Made by a program: the position numbers and the translations under genes. From NCBI GenBank assembly GCA_023386115.1, contig JAEWKL010000058.1:1-11260 (forward strand): a DNA stretch of 11,260 nucleotides, written 5' to 3'. Under the pieces are notes generated by a model. It saw only the letters and a list, made by a program, of their open reading frames with translations. It searched no databases and had not been told where the DNA came from. The stretch's first letter is position 1, and each line of letters starts with the position of its first letter. The DNA comes from Pseudomonadota bacterium (GTDB lineage Bacteria; Pseudomonadota; Alphaproteobacteria; Rhizobiales; Beijerinckiaceae). This document shows positions 1 to 6,742 of this stretch, one piece after another.

Positions 1-101
1 AGCGCCGCCAGCGCCTGCACGGCGCGCAGGAGGCTCGCGACGATCGCGGCCGGCAGGGGGGCGCGGGCCGCAACGGCGGCCGGGCCGGTCTCGGCGCGCA
101 T
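1..101 (-). CDS. TRAP transporter small membrane subunit (DctQ-like), 5' fragment
   Basis: Only the first 33 codons lie in the window and the gene runs off the left edge. The ATG follows a GGAGG ribosome-binding site seven bases upstream (GGAGGCGCCC then ATG). The visible protein begins MRAETGPAAVAARAPLPA and continues into a hydrophobic stretch that could start the first membrane helix. The call rests mainly on position: in TRAP operons the four-helix small subunit usually follows the solute-binding protein, which is the next gene upstream here. In the family this subunit works with the large DctM permease to drive Na+-dependent uptake of the ligand held by the periplasmic protein. The fragment is too short for a domain match, so another downstream operon gene is possible. 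Confidence 0.5.
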   Translation of the reverse strand, partial: MRAETGPAAVAARAPLPAAIVASLLRAVQALAA

Positions 102-1137
102 GGGCGCCTCCGCAGGCCTGGGTGATCGCGGCGAGGATCGGCTTCGTCGCCGGGTAGGCCTTGGCGAACTCGTCCCAGAGCGGCGTCACCAGGGTGCGGA
201 AGGCGGCGCGATCGCAGTCGTGAATCCCGACGCCGTTGCCCTTCAGGGTCGCCAGCGCCTTGGCCTCGATCGCGGCGGCCTGGCTGCGCTGGAACGCCGT
301 CGCCTCCGCGGCGGAGGCGAGGAACGCCTCCCGGTGCTCGGCCGGCACCTTGTTGAAGGCGCGGTTGCCGATGACGATGGTCTGCGGGTTGCAGATGTGC
401 CGGGTGAGCGTGACGTGTTTCGCCACCTCGTAGGCCTTGATGGCGAGGATGGTCGGCGCGTCGTGCTCCATCCCGTCGATCACCCCGGTCTGGAGCGCGG
501 TGTAGACCTCGCCGAGCGACATCGGGGTCGGCGAGGCGCCCATGGCGCGCAAGGTCGCGACGAAATTCGCCACCGGCAGCACCCGGATCTTCTTGCCCCG
601 CATCGCCGCCGGAGTCTCGGCGGCCTCGCGCGCCGTGACGTTGCGCCCGCCTAGGCTGTAGCCCCAGCTCAGCACCTTCACGCCGATCCGGTCGGAGAAG
701 ATCCGGTCGAGCTGCTGGCCCGCCGGCCCGTCGAGGATCGGCCCGGCACTCTCCATGGTCGGGAAGAGGTAGCCGAGGTCGAGGACGCCGATCTCCGGCG
801 CCAGGGTCGACCAGATCGAGGAGCCGGAGATCATCATGTCGACGACGCCGAGCTTCACCGAGCCGACGACGTCCGATTCCTTGCCGAGCTGGTTGTCGGG
901 AAAGTAGCGCACCTGCACGGCGTCGCCGGTCTTGGCCTTCAGGCTCGCGGCGAAGCGGTCGTACCAGAGCCAGTGGGCCGAGTTCGGGTCGGCGGGCAGC
1001 GAGGAGGAGAGCCGCAGGGTGACCGGCGCGGCAGCCGCGGGACGGGCGCGCAGAAGGGCGGCGGCGGGCAGCGCGCCGAGGCCGAGCACGACGGCGCGGC
1101 GCGAGAGACGGCCTGACACGGGGCGACCTTGGGTCAT
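1..1137 (-). CDS. dctP: TRAP transporter substrate-binding protein (DctP family)
   Basis: Periplasmic solute receptor of a TRAP transporter, which captures organic acids or related anions and delivers them to the membrane subunits. I translated this frame by hand. The ATG has a GGAGGA ribosome-binding site six bases upstream. Residues 10-38 form an export signal with a twin-arginine-like core (LSRRAVVLGLG) and an Ala-rich cleavage region, so Tat export is possible. The mature part reads as a normal DctP: FPDNQLGKESDVV near residue 79, then GKKIRVLP with the conserved ligand-binding Arg at about 185, then MSLGEVYTALQTGVIDGMEH near 206. Family similarity ends at about residue 341 (position 115), but no stop codon follows: TGC stands where a stop would be expected, and the frame stays open to the window edge across the start of the next gene. 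The gene is divergent from a GntR regulator, its likely controller. The ligand is unknown. Confidence 0.85.
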   Translation of the reverse strand, partial: MTQGRPVSGRLSRRAVVLGLGALPAAALLRARPAAAAPVTLRLSSSLPADPNSAHWLWYDRFAASLKAKTGDAVQVRYFPDNQLGKESDVVGSVKLGVVDMMISGSSIWSTLAPEIGVLDLGYLFPTMESAGPILDGPAGQQLDRIFSDRIGVKVLSWGYSLGGRNVTAREAAETPAAMRGKKIRVLPVANFVATLRAMGASPTPMSLGEVYTALQTGVIDGMEHDAPTILAIKAYEVAKHVTLTRHICNPQTIVIGNRAFNKVPAEHREAFLASAAEATAFQRSQAAAIEAKALATLKGNGVGIHDCDRAAFRTLVTPLWDEFAKAYPATKPILAAITQACGGAHARRDRPGRRCGPRPPAGRDRREPPARRAGAGGA

Positions 1138-1183
1138 GTTGTCCTCCGAAGGAACCGGCACCCTTCTGGCGGGGCGTCCGACT

Positions 1184-1204
1184 TGTATGGTAGTGTATGC
1201 ATAT
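1184..1204. promoter_or_regulatory. Candidate GntR operator in the divergent dctP/gntR promoter region
   Basis: The 89-bp gap between the divergent starts contains two TGTATG hexamers (1184-1189 and 1194-1199) exactly 10 bp apart, on the same face of the helix. The second runs into a perfect palindrome TATGCATA (1196-1203). FCD-type GntR regulators commonly bind short A+T-rich palindromes of the TTGTATNCAA type, so this is the best operator candidate. That it regulates both genes is inference. Confidence 0.45.
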
Positions 1205-1226
1205 CGCGCGGAGGCTGTGAAGCGGC

Positions 1227-1895
1227 ATGATCGAGGTGACGACGGGCTCTGCGGCGGAGCGGGTGGAGACGTCGCTGCGGCGCTCGATCATCGCGCTCGA
1301 CGTGCTGCCGGGCACGCGGCTGTCCGAGCAGGAGATCGCCGCCCGCCATGGCGTCTCTCGCCAGCCGGTCCGCGAGGCGTTCATCGCGCTCTCCCGCACC
1401 CGTCTGGTGGAGGTGCGCCCGCAGCGCGGGACAATGGTGACCAAGATCTCGGTCTCACGGCTCATGCAGGCGCGCTTCGTGCGCGAGGCGATCGAGACGG
1501 CGGTGGTGCGGCGCGCCTGCGAGACCTTCGATTCCACGAGCCGGCGGCGAATCGACGACCTCATCGCGCTGCAGGTGGAGCGGGCGGCGGCGGGCGATCA
1601 TGCGGGCTTCCAGCGCGCCGATACGCTGTTCCACGCCGCCCTGGCGGAAGGGGCGGGCTGCCCGCTGGCCTGGGAGGCGGTGCAGGACGTGAAGGCGCAT
1701 CTCGACCGCGCCTGTCAGCTCACCCTGGCCGACGCCGCCGCCATGCTCCCTCTGGTGGACCAGCACCGCGCGATCCTGGCCGCCCTCGACGCCCGCGACC
1801 CCGAGGCCGCCGCGGAGGCTCTGCGCCATCACCTGTGGGAGATCGTGCGCGCCCTGCCGCGGGCCGAGGCCCGCTACCCTGACCTGTTCGAGTAG
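1227..1895 (+). CDS. GntR-family transcriptional regulator (FCD/FadR subfamily)
   Basis: A 222-residue DNA-binding regulator. Residues 10-75 form the GntR winged helix, with RLSEQEIAARHGVSRQPVREA (about 31-51) covering the helix-turn-helix and PQRGTMVTKI the wing. Residues 80-210 form an all-helical FCD ligand domain. The usual metal or ligand residues are present: Asp132 and His136 (ADTLFHAAL), His180 (DQHRAIL) and His201/His202 (LRHHLWEIV), so the effector site looks intact. An in-frame TGA lies just upstream of the ATG, which fixes the start; a GGAGG sits 12 bases before it, a long spacing. It faces the TRAP solute receptor across 89 bp. FCD regulators of such transporters usually repress until the substrate or a breakdown product, typically an organic acid, binds. 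The local role is inferred from this arrangement. Its 3' end overlaps the convergent small gene by 22 bp. Confidence 0.88.
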   Translation: MIEVTTGSAAERVETSLRRSIIALDVLPGTRLSEQEIAARHGVSRQPVREAFIALSRTRLVEVRPQRGTMVTKISVSRLMQARFVREAIETAVVRRACETFDSTSRRRIDDLIALQVERAAAGDHAGFQRADTLFHAALAEGAGCPLAWEAVQDVKAHLDRACQLTLADAAAMLPLVDQHRAILAALDARDPEAAAEALRHHLWEIVRALPRAEARYPDLFE

Positions 1896-2143
1896 CCGGT
1901 GGCGCTCCCGGTCCGCGGCCGGTCGAGCGCCGCCTCGGTGCCGAGGAGCGCTGCGAGCTCGCGAGCGGATTTCGCGGCGGCGGCGGCGCAACGCATCGCG
2001 CAGCGATAGCCCGCGAGGTCGTTCTCGGTCATTCGCTCCGCGGCCGCCGTGAAGAACGTGGCAGCCAGCTCCATGCATTCCGCCGCGCAGTGCCGGATCA
2101 TCTCCGGCGTCCCATGCGCCGGGTCGGCCGCTGCCTCGTCCAT
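1874..2143 (-). CDS. Small helical protein with twin CX3C motifs, unknown function
   Basis: I do not recognise a named family. The frame encodes 89 residues from an ATG preceded by a GGAG-type ribosome-binding site (GGACGGAGAGCG then ATG). The same frame continues upstream into the ABC-transporter fossil, but this start and the change in composition mark a separate gene. Residues 12-68 look like an all-helical Ala-rich hairpin: RHCAAECMELAATFF carries Cys19 and Cys23, and YRCAMRCAAAAAKSA carries Cys48 and Cys52, each pair one helical turn apart. The tail after about residue 70 is polar and probably disordered. There is no signal peptide, so it is likely cytoplasmic. Paired CX3C motifs in a helical hairpin suit a disulfide staple or thiol metal ligation, as in Cys-rich helical bundle copper proteins, but that comparison is only structural analogy. 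The 22-bp overlap with the convergent GntR gene is at non-critical C-termini. Confidence 0.55.
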   Translation of the reverse strand: MDEAAADPAHGTPEMIRHCAAECMELAATFFTAAAERMTENDLAGYRCAMRCAAAAAKSARELAALLGTEAALDRPRTGSATGYSNRSG

Positions 2144-2320
2144 CGCTCTCCGTCCGGTCCGAGCGCCGGCCGCCCGCATCCGGCCCGGTCCATCGCGCGC
2201 GGTGATCTGGCCTGCCTCGCGCCCCCGGACAAGCCCGTTCGACAGCTCGGCCGTCGTCTCCGGCGTGATCTGGCACCGGATCGGCGGCGCCTGCGGCAGC
2301 CTGATGGACCGTCGGCGATC

Positions 2321-2713
2321 GGTCTGCTCGGGCGGGCCGGTCTCCCAGACGCGTCCGCGAGGCATGAACACCACCCGGGTCGCGACCTCGCGGGCGAACT
2401 GCATCTCGTGCGTCACCAGCACCATCGTCATGCCGCCGAGGGCGAGGTCCGCCATGACCTCGAGCACCTCGCGGGGCCATCCCGGATCGAGCGCGGAGGT
2501 CGGCTCGTCGAACAGCGTCACCCGCGGCTCCATCGCGAGGGACCGCACGATCGCCACGCGCACCTGCCATGTCCGCAAGCCGATCACCATCGCGAGGTAG
2601 ATCGCGGAGGCGGTCGGGGAGGCTTCGAAGCTGCGATAGGTCTCGGTCGAGATCTCGGCCGAGGCGTGGCTCAGCTCGTGGACGGAGATGACCGGCCGGA
2701 TCACCGACACCAA
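2321..2713 (-). pseudogene. Fossil of a polar amino-acid ABC transporter: permease tail joined to a headless ATPase
   Basis: The minus-strand frame contains two recognisable fragments in sequence. Positions 2713 to about 2578 encode the C-terminal part of a HisM/GlnP-type permease (ISVHELSHASAEISTETYRS and then IYLAM). From about 2569 to 2321 it continues as the second half of a GlnQ/HisP-type ATPase: QVRVAIVRSLAMEP, Walker B and D-loop in LFDEPTSALDP, and the switch His in VLVTHEMQFAREVA, ending at VWETGPPEQ. Walker A, the Q-loop and the LSGGQ signature are all absent, so it cannot hydrolyse ATP. The join IYLAMVIGLRTWQVRVAI lacks both the permease end and the ATPase start, as expected from one internal deletion. 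Family homology also starts abruptly at the upstream end. In intact systems the permease and ATPase genes are adjacent, so this is one collapsed operon and not two insertions. An expressed chimera is possible but unlikely. Confidence 0.75.
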
Positions 2714-2840
2714 GCAATTCGCCTTGTGGCTCCTTTCCCAGCGTGGATATATCTGGAATATCAAAATCAGAGCATGCGCGGACGGGGCCGCCGTCCGATC
2801 ACGTTGCCATCGGGCAGTGCTTCAGGTCGGTGGTTTGTCC

Positions 2841-2882
2841 GCTTTTTCTTCGACGATCCGGTTTTACTTGGTCGGAAAATGC
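2841..2882. repeat. Imperfect intergenic palindrome (alphaproteobacterial type)
   Basis: The arms 2841-2856 and 2869-2882 pair at most positions, with one TT bulge, around a 12-base loop: GCTTTTTC...CGAC against GTCGGAAAATGC. The wording, TTCGACGA-CCGGT-TCGGAAAATGCTC, resembles short palindromes I recall from alphaproteobacterial intergenic DNA. Assignment to such a repeat family is from memory and not tested. Around it, 2714-2963 holds no supported gene. Confidence 0.45.
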
Positions 2883-2941
2883 TCCAGGCCTCGAGGGAAA
2901 AGGCGTGGCGACGACCTGGAACCGGATCGCTGTCACTGGTC

Positions 2942-2966
2942 TGAGGATCGTTTCACCGATCACTCA
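2942..2966 (-). terminator. Hairpin at the 3' end of the MFS gene
   Basis: TGAGGATCG and CGATCACTCA pair as a nine-base stem with one bulged base and a six-base loop. The stem begins within the stop codon of the MFS exporter. No T-run follows in the direction of transcription, so if it ends transcription it is not a classical intrinsic terminator. It may instead protect the mRNA 3' end. Confidence 0.3.
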
Positions 2967-4487
2967 AACAGCCACCTCGGCTGACCTCTCCGTCGCTTCT
3001 CGGCCGAGGAACAGGAACACGACGAGGCCGGTCGCCGCGGTGATGGCGGCGAGGAGGAGGAGGAGCCGACCGAAGGCCTCACCGTAGAGCGCGACGAGCC
3101 GTGTGGGCGCCACACCGGGCAGAAGGGCCAGCGCTCCGCCGAGATCTCCGCCCGCGAGGCGCAGCCCGGCGCCCTGGGCGCTTCCGACGATCCCGGCCGC
3201 GTCGATCCGCCCGGCGACGAACACGGCGAGAAGGGCGCCGACGATGGCGAGCGCCACACCCTCGCCGGCGACGCGCATCGTGGAGAAGATGCCGGTCGCC
3301 ATGCCGGCCCGCTCCCTCGGCACGACGCTGACGGCGAGCCCGTCCATCAGCCCCCAGGGCAGGCCGATCCCGATCCCGACGACGAGCATCGGCAGTGCGG
3401 TCGCAGGCACCGGCGCACCGACCGGCGTCAATGCCAGCCAGAGAATGCCTCCGGCCGAGACGAGAAGGCCCGTCCCGCAGATCGTGGCGGGCCGGAACCA
3501 GCGCGTGAGCATCCCGGCTGCCGTCGGCAAGACGAGAAGCGGCGCGGACATCGCGATCATCAAGGTGCCCGCGGCGACCTCGCTCATGCCCTCCACGCCG
3601 ACGAAACGGACGGGAAGGAGGATGAGCAGGACCACGAAGCCGTAGGCGGGCGCCGTGGCGAGCAGTTGCACACCGACGAAACGCGGATAGCGGAAGAGCG
3701 ACAGGTCGAGCATCGGCCGCGCGAGCCTGCGCTCGGCTCGCACGAACAGGACCAGGCAGAGACCGGAGCCGGCGAGGAGCCCGAGCACGAGCCCGTCGGC
3801 CCAGCCGCGTTCGGGAACCAGCAGGATGCCATCCGTGAAGAGCGCGAGCATCGCGGTAAAGCCGAGAGCGCCGCGCCAGTCGACGCCTGCGGAGGCCGGA
3901 TCGCGGCTTTCGCGCACAGCGACGCGGCCCACCGCGAAGGCGAAGCCCGCGAAGGCAACGACGGCGAGGAAGATCGAGCGCCAGCCGAAGGCCTCGATCA
4001 TCAGGCCCGAGGCGATGGGCCCGAGCGAGAGGCCGATTCCGAAGCTCGTACCGACGAGGCTGAAGGCGCGAAGGCGGGCTCGTCCGTCGAAGAGCTGCGC
4101 CAGTGCGGCCGAGCCGCCCGCGTAGCAGGCGGCCGCCGCCAGGCCCTGCCCGGCGCGCAGGAGATCGAAGACCAGGATATTGGGCGCGAAAACCAGTGCC
4201 AGCGAGGCCAGCGCGAAGGCGAGAGTGCCGGACAGGAAGACGCGCCGCCGGCCACAGGCGTCGGCGAGGGCGCCGGCCGCCATCAAAGCCGAGCCGAAGG
4301 CGAGCATGAAGGCATTGGTGGCCCAGGCCATGGCGATCGGCGTGCCGCCGAGGGCTCGGGCGACGGCCGGCAAGGCGACGGCGGTTCCGGTGAAGGTCAG
4401 CGGCATCGCGGCACTGGCGAGACAGACCGAAAGGAGCGCGAGCCGCCGGGCGGCGGCGTCCGGCAGAGGGAGGGAGTCGTGAGGCAT
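2964..4487 (-). CDS. MFS transporter, DHA2 (EmrB/QacA-type) exporter
   Basis: A 507-residue inner-membrane proton-coupled exporter of the major facilitator superfamily. The protein is strongly hydrophobic, with about 12-14 membrane segments from residue 15 to 495, and its length fits the 14-helix DHA2 group. The first helix ends in TAVALPAVARALGG, the DHA2-style form of this segment. Motif A is GALADACGRRRVF (72-84) between helices 2 and 3. Motif C, the antiporter signature, is the Gly/Pro-rich GTSFGIGLSLGPIASG (146-161). A large loop lies near residues 425-465. The ATG chosen gives the expected N-terminus just before helix 1, but no convincing ribosome-binding site precedes it. The gene is divergent from a LysR regulator across about 125 bp, a common arrangement for inducible drug or metabolite efflux. 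The substrate cannot be told from sequence. It appears intact. Confidence 0.87.
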   Translation of the reverse strand: MPHDSLPLPDAAARRLALLSVCLASAAMPLTFTGTAVALPAVARALGGTPIAMAWATNAFMLAFGSALMAAGALADACGRRRVFLSGTLAFALASLALVFAPNILVFDLLRAGQGLAAAACYAGGSAALAQLFDGRARLRAFSLVGTSFGIGLSLGPIASGLMIEAFGWRSIFLAVVAFAGFAFAVGRVAVRESRDPASAGVDWRGALGFTAMLALFTDGILLVPERGWADGLVLGLLAGSGLCLVLFVRAERRLARPMLDLSLFRYPRFVGVQLLATAPAYGFVVLLILLPVRFVGVEGMSEVAAGTLMIAMSAPLLVLPTAAGMLTRWFRPATICGTGLLVSAGGILWLALTPVGAPVPATALPMLVVGIGIGLPWGLMDGLAVSVVPRERAGMATGIFSTMRVAGEGVALAIVGALLAVFVAGRIDAAGIVGSAQGAGLRLAGGDLGGALALLPGVAPTRLVALYGEAFGRLLLLLAAITAATGLVVFLFLGREATERSAEVAV

Positions 4488-4555
4488 GGGCGTTCGTCAG
4501 GCATGGGAGGAGGAGGGAAAGGACGGCGCCGTCCTAGGCCTGTCAGTTTATTCAC

Positions 4556-4616
4556 GCTCGAATGGCGGTTAAGATCGCGTCAGATCCGAAGAATACGGAA
4601 AGGAATGCTCGAATGG
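4556..4616. promoter_or_regulatory. Directly repeated 10-mer in the MFS/LysR intergenic region
   Basis: GCTCGAATGG occurs at 4556-4565 and again at 4607-4616, 51 bp apart. The second copy contains the chosen LysR start codon. The rest of the gap is fairly A+T-rich for this window. LysR proteins usually bind a T-N11-A palindrome between divergent genes, and no clear one stands out. Any operator role for the repeat is a guess. Confidence 0.25.
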
Positions 4617-5524
4617 ATCGCCTCGCCGGATTGTCGGCCTTCGTCCGCACGGCCGACCTCGGCAGCTTCGTTGCGGCAGGCCGCGTTCTCGGCCTGTCAC
4701 CGTCGGCTGTCGGCAAGGCGGTGACGCGACTGGAGAACCAGCTCGGCGTCAGACTCGTCCAACGCTCGACCCGAAGCCTTCGGCTGACGGAAGAGGGACG
4801 TACCTTTCACGAGCGCTGCCGGCGCATCCTCGACGATCTCGACGATGCGCATGAGAGCATCCTGCGCACCCGCGAAGCGCCGCGCGGGCAGATCCGCTTG
4901 TCCTGCCCGGTGGTCGCCTATCATTTCCTCGTGCCGGTGCTGCCCGAGTTCATGGAGCGCTATCCGGAGATCACCCTCGACCTCGATTTTTCCGATCGCA
5001 TGGTCGACCTCATCGAGGAAGGCGTCGACGTCGCCATCCGCAGCGGGCAGCTGCCGGACAGCCGGCTGATGGCGCGGGCCCTTCAGCCCTTTCGCCTCCT
5101 GCTCTGTGCCTCGCCCACTTATCTCGCCCACCACGGCACACCGCGCTGTCCGCGCGATCTGGAGGTGCATCGGGGCATCGCCTTCCGCTACCCGAATTCC
5201 GGCAAGCTGCAGGACTGGCCGCTGCGCTGCTCGGAGGGCGCAGGGGGGCCGCGCATCCACCACGTCATGACGTGCAACAACATGGAGGCCCTGCGTGGGG
5301 CGGTGACCCGAGGTCTCGGCATCGGTTGCATGCCGGACTTTCTCGCGGACGAGCCGCTTCGCACCGGCACGCTCGTGCCAATCCTATCCGATCATCTCGA
5401 CCTGCCCGGCCAGTTCAACGTGATCTGGCCGTCGAGCCGTCACCTGTCTCCAAAAATTCGCGTTTTCGTCGATTTTCTTGCTGAACGCTTGTTCGCCAGG
5501 ACAGACAGCGCCGGCGCAGGTTAG
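4613..5524 (+). CDS. LysR-family transcriptional regulator (CrgA-like)
   Basis: A 303-residue LysR regulator. I chose the ATG giving MDRLAGLSAFVRTADLGSF, because LysR proteins of this group start in this way and an AAGGA lies upstream at usable spacing. An in-frame ATG 51 bases earlier would add 17 polar residues with no family match. Residues 1-60 form the winged helix, with SFVAAGRVLGLSPSAVGKAV as the helix-turn-helix and TRLENQLGVRLVQRSTRSLR following. Residues about 88-295 are the two-lobed effector domain (GQIRLSCPVVAYHFLVPVLP at its start, VDVAIRSGQLPDSRL in the middle). It is divergent from the MFS exporter, so control of that gene together with autoregulation is the likely role. The inducer is unknown. 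No disruption is seen. Confidence 0.88.
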   Translation: MDRLAGLSAFVRTADLGSFVAAGRVLGLSPSAVGKAVTRLENQLGVRLVQRSTRSLRLTEEGRTFHERCRRILDDLDDAHESILRTREAPRGQIRLSCPVVAYHFLVPVLPEFMERYPEITLDLDFSDRMVDLIEEGVDVAIRSGQLPDSRLMARALQPFRLLLCASPTYLAHHGTPRCPRDLEVHRGIAFRYPNSGKLQDWPLRCSEGAGGPRIHHVMTCNNMEALRGAVTRGLGIGCMPDFLADEPLRTGTLVPILSDHLDLPGQFNVIWPSSRHLSPKIRVFVDFLAERLFARTDSAGAG

Positions 5525-5744
5525 GAGCGCCTATTCGGCAACCGAGGGTGCGCCGTCCTCCAAGCGGCCATCGGCGCATGACGTGGTGGGACGGTGGTCT
5601 ACGTTCCAGGACATGGCCGCAGCGGACCGTCAGCGGGTCGGAAGCCGGCGCTTGCCCGGTCGAGCTGATCGGGCCTCCCCTGACGGCCCCTCCGTGCCCG
5701 GCGCTCCCGTGCGATCGGGGCCCGCCGATGGTGGCTCCTGCGGC
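5525..5744. other. Intergenic stretch without a supported gene
   Basis: G+C-rich sequence between the LysR stop codon and the stop codon of the HyuB remnant. Open frames exist on both strands, but none shows a family motif or a ribosome-binding site that I trust. I see no terminator hairpin with a T-run. Confidence 0.5.
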
Positions 5745-6226
5745 TCACGCCGGACCGGGTATCTCCCCGACCTCGACGCCGTAGACCGTCCGGGCGCTCC
5801 GGGCTGATGCGCAACGCCGCCACGTCGCGGCGCACGAGGTCCGGGTCCCGCCGCCCGTCGACACCGCCCGGATCCGCTCGCCCGGCCGGACCGTCACCCG
5901 CGCACGGTTCGGCAGCCGTGACACCCGCCCCTCGGCATCGGCCAGGAGGCTCTGGGACGCGGCGTGGCCGGGCAGGCCGCCGCGGCCCCCCCCTGGGGCG
6001 GGTTCGCCTTGCCGTCGCTCACATAGGCGGCGCTGATGGTGCAGCCTTCCGGGCCGGACCCCACCTCGCTGGAGCGGGCGCCCACCTGGGTGCCGGTGCC
6101 CTCGGTGTCCGGCAGGAGGCGCCGCGCATGGACCACCAGGGGCTGGCGCTGCTCGTCGGGCTCGACGCTATCCACGCGGCACAGCCCGGCATTGCCGACA
6201 TGGCAGATGGTGAGCCAGGCATCGGT
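5745..6226 (-). pseudogene. hyuB: Frameshifted C-terminal remnant of hydantoinase B (HyuB)
   Basis: Recognised by joining minus-strand frames. The first piece reads DAWLTICHVGNAGLCRVDSV, then EQRQPLVVHARRLLPDTEG, then GCTISAAYVSDGKANPPQG, the late part of the HyuB domain. At the eight-C run 5986-5993 the frame shifts, and homology resumes as GLPGHAASQSLLADAEGRV, SRLPNRARVTVRPGERI and RAVSTGGG, where the family has its Gly-rich GGGGYGDP segment. Near 5850 it moves frame again (DPDLVRRDVAALRISPER) and then returns to end in RTVYGVEVGEIPGPA and TGA at 5745. The family protein is about 550-600 residues; only about 150 remain here, with no N-terminus. HyuB pairs with HyuA in ATP-dependent opening of hydantoins, 5-oxoproline or carboxylase-type substrates. 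No hyuA trace was found nearby. The piece is inactive. At least one shift could be a sequencing error, but the missing N-terminal part could not. Confidence 0.72.
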
Positions 6227-6363
6227 CCGCGCCGCACCCCCGACTCGACGATCCTCGCAGAATCTCGGTCGTTCGCGCGCAGGCGCGATCACCATGCGCC
6301 GTATCCGCCGCTCGTCTCGATTCTCTCCGTCGACTGGACGCACCTGCTCGCAACCTTCTCCGT

Positions 6364-6394
6364 CTGGCGCCGTGCTGGCGCCGTGCTGGCGCCG
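6364..6394. repeat. 11-bp tandem repeat, 2.8 copies
   Basis: CTGGCGCCGTG is repeated head to tail (6364, 6375 and a partial copy from 6386). It is most simply replication slippage in non-coding DNA. The unit contains the palindrome GGCGCC. Confidence 0.7.
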
Positions 6395-6452
6395 GCAGAA
6401 GAACCTTGGAGTCCGGCACTGGGTTCGGAATCTCGGTGTCGGAACAAGGTGG

Positions 6453-6461
6453 TTATCCACC
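6453..6461 (+). promoter_or_regulatory. DnaA-box-like site TTATCCACC
   Basis: Eight of nine bases match the consensus TTATCCACA. It lies about 840 bp from the perfect box in the replication origin, outside the iteron cluster, so it may be chance. Confidence 0.3.
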
Positions 6462-6584
6462 GGGCAGAATCGCGCGTCGGATTGTCGGCAGCTCATCGCC
6501 GACGCCGGCCGGATCGTCGATCGAAGGCTTGCTGCGGTCTACGGCGGTTCAGGCCCCCCTGACCGACGAAGTCCCCTCGATGCC

Positions 6585-6600
6585 CTGGCCGGTCGGCCAG
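6585..6600. repeat. Perfect 7-bp inverted repeat CTGGCCG-GT-CGGCCAG
   Basis: The two seven-base arms are exact complements around a two-base centre. No T-run follows on either strand, so an intrinsic terminator is unlikely. It could be a protein-binding palindrome or chance in G+C-rich DNA. Confidence 0.4.
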
Positions 6601-6742
6601 ATGCGAGACTGTTTAATGGGAGCGGTTGTTCCCTAAACCTCCACGGCATCTCGGGGCCGCGCAGCGGAACCCGGATCGATAATCGCTGACGATACCGGAT
6701 GAGGCGGTGCGCGTTCCGGCATCTTCTGAAGCGTCCGCAGTG

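Noticed and set aside
100..654. Plus-strand 184-codon frame at the left end
   Set aside because: It is antisense to dctP, which has a signal sequence and family motifs over the same stretch.
1455..2717. Minus-strand 420-codon frame spanning the GntR 3' half and the ABC fossil
   Set aside because: It is out of frame with both the GntR gene and the recognisable ABC fragments, and carries no motif of its own.
3666..4724. Plus-strand 352-codon frame opposite the MFS gene
   Set aside because: It is antisense to the membrane protein. The Glu/Gly/Arg-rich repeats are the complement of hydrophobic codons.
5807..6562. Plus-strand 251-codon frame in the gene-poor stretch
   Set aside because: The opposite strand carries clear HyuB homology over the same bases, so this is the shadow of a fossil.
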